A model generated the notes under the pieces. The model was not told the origin of the DNA, ran no database searches, and saw only the letters and a list, made by a program, of their open reading frames with translations. This document shows positions 56,601-61,026 of a stretch of DNA of 61,026 nucleotides, in pieces. The stretch comes from CAKVOD01 sp964489405 (GTDB taxonomy: Bacteria; Bacillota; Clostridia; Christensenellales; UBA1242). Every line of letters begins with the position of its first letter. Position 1 is the stretch's first letter. The stretch lies in the NCBI GenBank assembly GCA_964489405.1, contig CAZAYL010000003.1, positions 1 through 61,026 of the forward strand. The letters are read 5' to 3'. The position numbers and the translations under genes were made by a program.

Positions 56601-59600
56601 AAAAATGTCATACAACTACTATGTCCAAATCGATAAGCCACAAGAATTATCTATCGACGAAACCTACCCCAATCAATACATCAAAGTCAAAATTCCGCAA
56701 TATCTCATTGATGCAGGAATTCAAGATAAAACTGCCCAAATTACTGCATCTTATAAAATTGAGCAACTTGAGTATAATGTAGGAGAAACAGCGTGTGCTT
56801 CTAATTCAGATTCTAACACAGTCAAACTCGGCGCAGAAGCAAACTACTATTATATCAATGTTACAGATAAGCTGTATCCGGGTAAGAACAAAATCACACT
56901 TTGGTTCAACGAAATCTCCAAGCAATACTTCACGCAGAGCGATTCGCTTGAAGTCCAATGTGACTACATTGCCACGCTCGCGCAAATAGACACAGTTACT
57001 TACGAAAACCTTTATGACACTAGTGGGTATATCAAAGGTTTTGCACTTAGTTTTAATAATGTCAACTACAATACGCACTTTGCCTATAGACTGGACATTG
57101 AAGGAACACAGTGGAATCAAAATTTTCGAAAGAGTTTACTTTTGAAATCAACTAGCACCTATGATAAAACATTATGCTATACAATATCATACGGAGATGA
57201 CAGCATTGCAGAACAAGCAAAAGTAAGCGCTAGTGGTTTACGTACTCGCAAAGGCACAACTAATGGGTATACATATAGTCCCTACAGCTACAGCCCTTGT
57301 GTGAAAAAAAGTGGCAATTATGTGATGACATTCCTTGTCCTAATCGACGGCGGATTGCCAGATGAATACTCAATCAAAATCACATCTATCGGCGAGCTCA
57401 AAGTCAATAGCAATAGCGAAGTGAATCCACTGCTTAGTGATTTGAATAGTTTAAAAAAGGATGGCACTACACTCGCAACAAGGAGTTCAGAACCTAAAGA
57501 ATTGTTTTACATTATGAAAGGCATACTCAAGCAAGCGAACTTGTCAATCGGTGTTAAGAACAATGGGGAATTCAAAGAAGCAACTTCGAACTCAACTTCA
57601 AATGCTGTTGCATATGTGTATAATACTGATAACCCCGGCAATTCATTCAGTTGCTTATCCTATTCAACAAATCAAAATTCAAAGACATTTTCAGGAAAAT
57701 ACAATAGCAATGTATATTTAAAAGTTACCTTACCTAAAAACGACTACCAAGCAACAAAATATGGTTTATACTGGACTTTGGGAAACACATCCGATTCTGG
57801 GTATATGACTGTTTTAAATATAGATGAAACTAACGGGAATTATTATGAAAGTGGATATTCTGAAGTTGAAATTGTCACTGAGGGCGAGTCAGTGGTAGCA
57901 TACATTGACCTTGTTGAAATTGGAGCACTTAGTTATAGGGGCGCTTATACATTCTGGATAACTGCAATAAACGAAAGTACAGTTGGTTCTAATGAGTATG
58001 TCTATGAAAATCCCAAGGTTGATTCAATTACGCGCTTTGCAAATCGTTTTGATAAAGTCAATACACCTACACTTGGAACAAAAAGCTCATTTGATTTTGT
58101 TGAAGAGCAATATATAGAAATTACAAACTTTGGTAGATATTCACTCGACAAATATAATACTAGGGAATATAAAATCAAAGTAACAATTACTGAAAAGGAT
58201 GAAAATGGAAAGACTTTAGAATATTCCTTTGAATTTTCTAACAATTCAATCAATAGTAATTATTCTGCAGAAGAACTATATCCATATTATCAGTATAGTT
58301 CCCTTTATATTCCGTATGCCTATTTGGAAGAGAAATTTGAAGAAAAAGGATTTGTTTTTGGTAATATTTATGTAAAAATATACATAGACGTAACCGAGTC
58401 GGATTACTTGTGGGATTCAGATGATTCTGACCCAGCAATAATACAATACAAAGGTTACATCGAATTTCCAAACTTTGCAAAAAACGAAGCCGAATTCAAT
58501 GGTGGCACATACGAAAATCCGGGAAGTGGCACAGCATATACAGAATATACCTTTGGAAATGATAGTGAAATTCCAACTAAGATTACAGCGAAATATCTCA
58601 TCAATGCAAACAAGAAATTTTTAAATAACTCAAAATACAAACTTAGACTAAAGGTTTGGAACTCTACAAATTACAAAACACTTGATTTAGAATTAGGAAA
58701 CAACAAATCTTTGGAGGTATTTAACATTAAAAAAGAAGGAACTAAGGAAGGAATTTTACATGATATATTGGAAACGAACTTCACATACGGCGAACACACA
58801 CTCGGTATGCAAATTGAAGGACTGTATTATTCTGATGACAAGGAAGAAGTTCCCGATACCGCATATTATTATGATAAAGGCACATATTGGATAAATTTTG
58901 TAGTCAAGTATAAGTTGCGCGCCCCAACAGTTGAATTTGAATTAGATAATAACAATATAAAATTGAATAGTTTGAATATAAAATATTACTTTAAAGAATT
59001 GAATGAAAATGAAATTGATACAATTTATAAGGATAAGGATACTTATGTTAAGTATAATATTAAAAGTGATTCTTGGTCTAGCGAGGGAAGTTCAAATATA
59101 AATATTGATAAAGATGGTGTACAAAAAATTATATTAGATAATGAAGATAATAAAGATAATGAAAATACGGGCAAATTCGAAGCAAAGGTTTACTTATCGT
59201 GTAGTAATAACTACATACTTGACTCGGATGAAGTCTCTTGTTCCCAAATAGTCAAGAGCCTACCGGGTGTATCGTCCGCATATATTGACATTGAGAAAAA
59301 AATTGATACAAATGGCACCACATATAATAACGTAAAACTCACTATTAAGGTCCAAGAAGTCAAAACATTTAATTCAAATGCTACCGTAACGTTTAAAGAT
59401 GGCGAGTTGAGAGTAGAGTACTTTAAATTTGAGCTTTATCTTATTAATGTCGCAAATGCAAACACAGGAACTATCAGTGAAGAGTATACGGGTAGCATTA
59501 GTCGCATACAAGCCGATTTAAATCGTGATTTTAATTCATTAATGTCCAATACTTCCAAAAACGCTTTTGCGCCAGGGAGATATTATTTCAAGATAAGAAT

Positions 59601-60873
59601 TTCTGAAGATACAAAAATAGGTGATGAGCAATATAGAGCGAGTGATTGGTACTATGTCGGGAAGGAAAACTGTTTTGCGGGAAGTGGAAGTAAATATAAT
59701 GCGAATGCACGTCAAATAAAAAATACCTTGAAAGGAGATACGAATGCATCTACTTGCAAATACACAGTCGCTTACACAAATTGGAACTCTTCAAGTTTGA
59801 CCATTGTGCGCGACAATTCCACATACAAAGGTCTTGTTACTGGAGTGAGATTTAATACCATAAGGGACGGCGGTGGTGTATCTGTACTTACATTTTTGAC
59901 ATATCAAGCAATTGGCAAACAAAGTAACAACAACGACGGTGTAAGTGACAACAACAACGGTGTATATATAAATTCCGACCCAAGTAATCCAAGTTTTCGA
60001 TATTTTTCATATAGAATGAAGCTATCGTTTAAACAAACAGGGAATGAAAATGTAGAAGAACAATACTATTCCTCAACATATAGCGGTTTTACTGCTACAG
60101 GAAGTACCGAGAAATGGAACTTGTATTTGTATGTTAGGATAGATGAAGGCGCATTGAAAAAATATTTCAGCGTTTGGCAAAGTTTATATGAAGCATATAA
60201 AATAGATAAAACAAAATCAGATAGTATGCTAAACTATATAGAGATGTCGGCAACAAGTACTTCAAGTGTTAAATATAATGAGAAAGACTGGGTTAGTTAC
60301 GCAAAATTAAGTACTAACAATACTACAGTAGAAAACGTACCAAAACGTCAACGTCTATCTCCAGTGACTAAGCTTGAGGCTTCCACTAGTGATGTAAGGG
60401 GAGATTGGCCTTTTGAGGCGATAGTAATTGGATATGATTATATTGCTAGCTGGGACAATTATTCAAGTCGATTATCATCTTATATTGAAGGCATAGAAGT
60501 AAAATACTATTTTTACTACAACAGCTGGCTTCAGGCGAATTTGAAAACCCCAACAGATAGGGATAGATACAATAGGTGGGTTACTCCTAATCATTGCATT
60601 ATAAACAAAAGAACAGGAGAGCCAGATATTAGTAAAACATCTTATTCTGTATACTTAGGAAACTTGGATGATAGACTAGATGGTTCACTTGCTAGAGTAG
60701 ATGAATCACGAATATGTGTAATAGTACAAGTCAAAAGTAAAAGCAATGAATATGATGATTCAGCAATTGTAATGAACAACAACTGGGGTGCCAACCCATT
60801 TGAGAAGTGGCCTAGTAATCCGAATTACCCACTCCCAGAATATGAAAAAAGTTGTGCAAAATATTCGTGGTAA
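47602..60873 (+). CDS. Giant (4423 aa) membrane-anchored protein of tandem fibronectin-III-like repeats
   Basis: Residues 1-25 are charged (KIEKRVKARE), then one hydrophobic helix at about 26-48 (LRILTIFALLVMVTGLALFIYF), placing the rest outside the cell. About 35 tandem repeats of ~90-130 residues follow, each opening with a (L/F)xxPxN/T-type strand, then an LxW/F-Dx(V/I)xxAxxY core and a YxxxVxAxG-like close, as in FN3 domains (for example LTEPTSLSYDENTHKLTWDA, LATPNGLRY, FSPPANLTAEY). Repeats become longer and more diverged after ~2600. It ends YEKSCAKYSW with no LPXTG, GEVENG-like or membrane signal. ATG 47602 has AGAGG upstream and is preferred over an upstream TTG at 47575. A visible codon shift occurs in the last third. 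Role unknown; adhesion or a stalk is plausible. Confidence 0.85.
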   Translation: MSKLESREKIEKRVKAREMWLRILTIFALLVMVTGLALFIYFQTSYQTRIQLDTPANVRVEKLGDSVYLKFDKVKNATAYRYSIDNHIIQVGADDLNVDITALVESPKKYKISVQAIAESGFKNSEISYAEDFVVTKTLAQPIADIDKYDSKLVWVNVDGADMYEVTIIVNSDITEPTTALVSKNEFDISDIVDDYTKKYSFSVKALAENEYINQSASSNAVEHSLKGRLTEPTSLSYDENTHKLTWDAVENASTYTVVLSHGNLEPQKFICSSNYIYFNSQDVQTIGEYEVYVYANNVQSQGLDEEVTWFLASEKSEIISFSVYEKLATPNGLRYQMNGELVWFSWDSVPNAYSYTIELVNAESVAFYQKNTVANEINLRRDLEGAIGGDFRIRVKANGYGYYYTSDFSAIMELNVLDKFAPVQNIEVLENGKYLTFTAPAKSAVSNVKFAPKNGYKVVILDENDNEIYNQTIYSTLLDTSTIFTQPIAYKISINTNAYGYFRASEITTAQYCHQEVLKTPTNVTLYKQTSTETNGTGEIVEINTMKLSFTGDINATDYTLWFEGVEYQNILTNKTYSGFATKTIDDVNKVATLEIDISSFSASILGYDPLTIAKKYSAKVKCIGNVGDSEMLAGYKDSKFSPVTMFENKIKLQAPQVLLVENVDEEKVILYFSQIDNATSYNIRITSAISGVTSVMTSRLTTCNIHSIISAGNNSITLTAVGSGYYENSDPSETIEYNYEPILKAPNDVEITEETLEGSVHYYATFTTTRFAEYYYVDIRKTHELQTINGTKQAVELTGAIFETLSTKFSKGTLKTNCDITEYLTNNGFGKYEVKVRAVFEQPEVPETPFIYSKKDSNIATYTYFDQQPAPTNLAFDKTTKILTFTGTETAQKGYIIRVKLEQSDGSFITNEISTLETTVDLSETIAILGGVGKFTISAMTRKVDELFLGNSAWATLEPVEIRIKLADPTNFQYSDSLQEVSWTSDLRMEYEYLKLTFRNKSISYTLREITDDSFNLSFVSLREYIKQYGDGFYEFTVQSFSHKNMVDDSEIVTYTYTKYVQLDSPVLISVMDRNNYVEAKFATSENAKTYAIIAKLPTEEVWTKIKTNIEDNGEDEITVDIKAELSKLYGANKYDIAVIAETYDYFQESQPSNSLPFELWLKFSPPANLTAEYDEEQGKYYALWDAVSYAETYSFTVNERVIASDITNTKFDLTSVIGDESTGKFLLGVRVNATGYYYNSLYTTYDFYLSSALSAPTITYDDKTHKLAISKQGGEIGYALYIDYFATESALSSKTPTNHLEYENIQATIINLTNTMEITGLGIYVIKVKALGDGVYWQNSDWSEELKAYYTEPLAPLTALNVDKRQNGGQIENYIVITKPTDVIYENALIQYVFYEIDNIDSDIQSEQTPALTIVDNRTEFKIERLSSAKYYKVVATILGVYDNFQTYSNNLTSTELNTAISALAYYVNSEEKSVNFSTFGNQLSAPIIQSIAMTAEKQITITFAKVLNAETYTLIVARQSKNAVIYEKVINAENTDATIGTDAITVTLSATTADFADEYDIYNIKLCANDVLVDPTSEEIAYAKSPNTEIDFAYTTTLSTPTVSFYELNDGTLRIEVSNIEFATGYELELKVNGFAQIYSLTDTYIDFSSAQYGAYIARAKALGDEYHKNSDWSASEEYTYRNQLASVEKVEIISNGDVATLATRIYAQWNEVNGAKMYGVKVDKDGTKIGEYETNKTYYDLINIFKANGYGTYTVWAKTNSDGAYIIGESKYTKYDTYQYKGQFEVPFSFEITYDYNTSVYPTKLTYLTKFSAVSGAKKYIITIYANDEEKTKVKEFELYASALSLENDIYNADISEYLKDIDGGVYNATIKVAETSANLASEESESISFTNYHLYKDPSLTAKQFGERPFIRVNFIEISNANYYSLYINDTLYEVNGEKFQFISGYIDISAQYLNIGQENTFILEIIEEPSAYYLNTYYRVKVSNFTFKLSSVENIAIEQTSKTQIADGENNYIWLSFDQVDYATDYELYIDNEKVETLQAGQEKYDISALFANRMPKDNYKIELIAIDSADKLTRSDSKIYTFDYTLQFSAPTNLTMSDDTQISATWAEPQNLQSFQTLATENSIAFGEQKYKIIVYYILNSAENEVKQITDISSNSYDLTSIVNEPGTWRIDVYASANGAFDESITCASTTYNYVLTLDAVQNVKISQDNGTYSLSFDKVNEYNYTYAKDYYLNNLYYKIYVNGGLVYTPTHTGLPSNPVINITNKLWGGDNIIYVITANDKVAHFIESEQSNSAECTYSTQFTTLFHAEGINDEKNNKQLFRFDSFNVNGMTSDEILDLTYTLSIYNIDGVLISTKDDYKAERYNSSKLQIDITSVINGQPGSYQIIAKINAYQKSFLLGEKTINFAMNESDTVTISYDHKLRADTPKLSLLVIDIDGNERDANIGLEMQEMWLTFDVKFSDAFLARASELEYTLLINDSEYYLTLPYSTDKIGQTVTASGSMVTNSEIVKVSTRVKITERTESSERKISLSFSIIELIEKDGFNIYKSGVINIKAKSAEQGYYLESTYQINSLRYDYYLRYKTPTGLEYVTRQDGAHYIKWDVPTHAHVSNYYDIIDTYNVTIESMGVIDESGSASNPHNTLGGKHSCNFTRDEIIVENGYLYYNIENLLFAGHNTISLKCNESKANYYLESFATTIENNEYYKKIKTPEFTVDDLDTNTKGNDNAVKGVKINIINYDNDGDYDKELNKVINYNSSALYRVEITSQSECKSTTKNPSQSAYMDYSVIFKVNKSGTFEIINGADYVLSYKIKFSTINNCGTLQIEWQFAEPGRYTYSITALGDEANYTLDSDTQTLAHDTTYSAPTLTATLSIYHYDKNSNEVLRTGENTTTTRMSKIVLEWQTDLSYFYNAEYELTIEGSYNSGEKNSFVVKITNQTSITFSKDENGAIFYEIMYRPANYTFTLKSLAKTSAVSAGASDEMTYYYISTGKKMSYNYYVQIDKPQELSIDETYPNQYIKVKIPQYLIDAGIQDKTAQITASYKIEQLEYNVGETACASNSDSNTVKLGAEANYYYINVTDKLYPGKNKITLWFNEISKQYFTQSDSLEVQCDYIATLAQIDTVTYENLYDTSGYIKGFALSFNNVNYNTHFAYRLDIEGTQWNQNFRKSLLLKSTSTYDKTLCYTISYGDDSIAEQAKVSASGLRTRKGTTNGYTYSPYSYSPCVKKSGNYVMTFLVLIDGGLPDEYSIKITSIGELKVNSNSEVNPLLSDLNSLKKDGTTLATRSSEPKELFYIMKGILKQANLSIGVKNNGEFKEATSNSTSNAVAYVYNTDNPGNSFSCLSYSTNQNSKTFSGKYNSNVYLKVTLPKNDYQATKYGLYWTLGNTSDSGYMTVLNIDETNGNYYESGYSEVEIVTEGESVVAYIDLVEIGALSYRGAYTFWITAINESTVGSNEYVYENPKVDSITRFANRFDKVNTPTLGTKSSFDFVEEQYIEITNFGRYSLDKYNTREYKIKVTITEKDENGKTLEYSFEFSNNSINSNYSAEELYPYYQYSSLYIPYAYLEEKFEEKGFVFGNIYVKIYIDVTESDYLWDSDDSDPAIIQYKGYIEFPNFAKNEAEFNGGTYENPGSGTAYTEYTFGNDSEIPTKITAKYLINANKKFLNNSKYKLRLKVWNSTNYKTLDLELGNNKSLEVFNIKKEGTKEGILHDILETNFTYGEHTLGMQIEGLYYSDDKEEVPDTAYYYDKGTYWINFVVKYKLRAPTVEFELDNNNIKLNSLNIKYYFKELNENEIDTIYKDKDTYVKYNIKSDSWSSEGSSNINIDKDGVQKIILDNEDNKDNENTGKFEAKVYLSCSNNYILDSDEVSCSQIVKSLPGVSSAYIDIEKKIDTNGTTYNNVKLTIKVQEVKTFNSNATVTFKDGELRVEYFKFELYLINVANANTGTISEEYTGSISRIQADLNRDFNSLMSNTSKNAFAPGRYYFKIRISEDTKIGDEQYRASDWYYVGKENCFAGSGSKYNANARQIKNTLKGDTNASTCKYTVAYTNWNSSSLTIVRDNSTYKGLVTGVRFNTIRDGGGVSVLTFLTYQAIGKQSNNNDGVSDNNNGVYINSDPSNPSFRYFSYRMKLSFKQTGNENVEEQYYSSTYSGFTATGSTEKWNLYLYVRIDEGALKKYFSVWQSLYEAYKIDKTKSDSMLNYIEMSATSTSSVKYNEKDWVSYAKLSTNNTTVENVPKRQRLSPVTKLEASTSDVRGDWPFEAIVIGYDYIASWDNYSSRLSSYIEGIEVKYYFYYNSWLQANLKTPTDRDRYNRWVTPNHCIINKRTGEPDISKTSYSVYLGNLDDRLDGSLARVDESRICVIVQVKSKSNEYDDSAIVMNNNWGANPFEKWPSNPNYPLPEYEKSCAKYSW

Positions 60874-60905
60874 GCCACTCACTATAAAAATGGTAAGCCA
60901 CTCAC
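60868..60905 (+). repeat. 15-bp direct repeat spanning the stop codon of the giant gene
   Basis: TGGTAAGCCACTCAC occurs at 60868-60882 and 60891-60905, separated by eight bases. The first copy contains the last Trp codon and TAA stop of the giant gene. A short direct repeat across a gene end can be the mark of an insertion or a recombination join. Confidence 0.75.
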
Positions 60906-61026
60906 GCCCATCGTCATTGCGAGCGAAGCGTCGGTGCCAGACGGCACAGGTGCAGGTGTGTGTTGGTGTGAGTATGTTGTTGTGAGATGACAACCAAACC
61001 TGCAGTCAAGGCGAGCCTTGCCCGGA
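60906..61026. repeat. GC-rich intergenic repeat-like segment at the window end
   Basis: In contrast to the AT-rich window, this stretch is clearly GC-rich. It contains GTCATTGCGAGCGAAGCG (60913-60930), a phrase known from short intergenic repeat families scattered through many bacterial genomes, a CGGTGCCAGACGGCAC near-palindrome (60932-60947), and a perfect hairpin CAAGGC-GA-GCCTTG (61007-61020). No gene is visible. It probably continues beyond the window. Confidence 0.55.

Noticed and set aside
60788..60985. 65-codon ORF running through the end of the giant gene
   Set aside because: It overlaps the giant gene in another frame, has no binding site, and runs into the repeat-like segment.

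Overview
The window is AT-rich, bacterial and almost entirely coding. It reads as a chromosomal segment of an uncultured anaerobic member of the Bacillota, most likely class Clostridia. The reasons are an unbroken S10-spc-alpha ribosomal gene cluster with strong AGGAGG ribosome binding sites, zinc-type S14, a KOW protein between map and infA, a two-gene SufBC (SMS-type) iron-sulfur assembly locus, a DUF1858 redox protein, YugP-type membrane zinc peptidases and very large surface proteins with InlB B-repeats. The taxonomic placement is inference; no rRNA or tRNA gene was found.

Layout. 1-1250: the end of a secreted InlB-repeat protein that runs off the left edge. 1438-2631: a DUF362/ferredoxin protein. 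2675-13191: a promoter and a long structured leader, then a membrane-anchored 300-residue protein and a 3075-residue giant built from eleven copies of an unrecognised module followed by InlB repeats; the two are probably one operon. 13294-15173: SmsC-SmsB iron-sulfur assembly. 15257-17051: a three-gene operon of unknown role containing a DUF1858 protein. 17402-34220: promoter, structured leader and the whole ribosomal cluster (S10, L3, L4, L23, L2, S19, L22, S3, L16, L29, S17, L14, L24, L5, S14, S8, L6, L18, S5, L30, L15, SecY, two adenylate-kinase-like genes, Map, KOW protein, IF-1, L36, S13, S11, S4, RpoA, L17), closed by a good terminator. 34272-41202: deoC with a membrane protein, then tex-serS-argS. 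41205-43523: a U32 peptidase-family gene with an apparently leaderless start. 43610-45172: twin YugP-like peptidases on the minus strand. 45267-47445: two genes of unknown function, the second possibly DNA-binding. 47602-60873: a 4423-residue, N-terminally anchored protein of about 35 fibronectin-III-like repeats. 60868-61026: a GC-rich, repeat-bearing intergenic end.

How it fits together. The middle third is standard translation and secretion machinery, with unusual details: two diverged adenylate kinases where one is usual, charged tails on L24, S5 and L30, an internal promoter before map, and two structured leaders that may be autoregulatory. The flanks carry accessory surface biology: three giant or repeat-rich exported proteins held by N-terminal membrane segments, with no LPXTG-type anchor visible. 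The octamer GTGTAAAT recurs in the control regions of the giant-protein operon, the iron-sulfur operon and tex, which suggests a shared regulator. The most novel candidates are the 300-residue plus 3075-residue operon with its leader, the adenylate-kinase pair, the S10 leader and the leaderless U32 gene.
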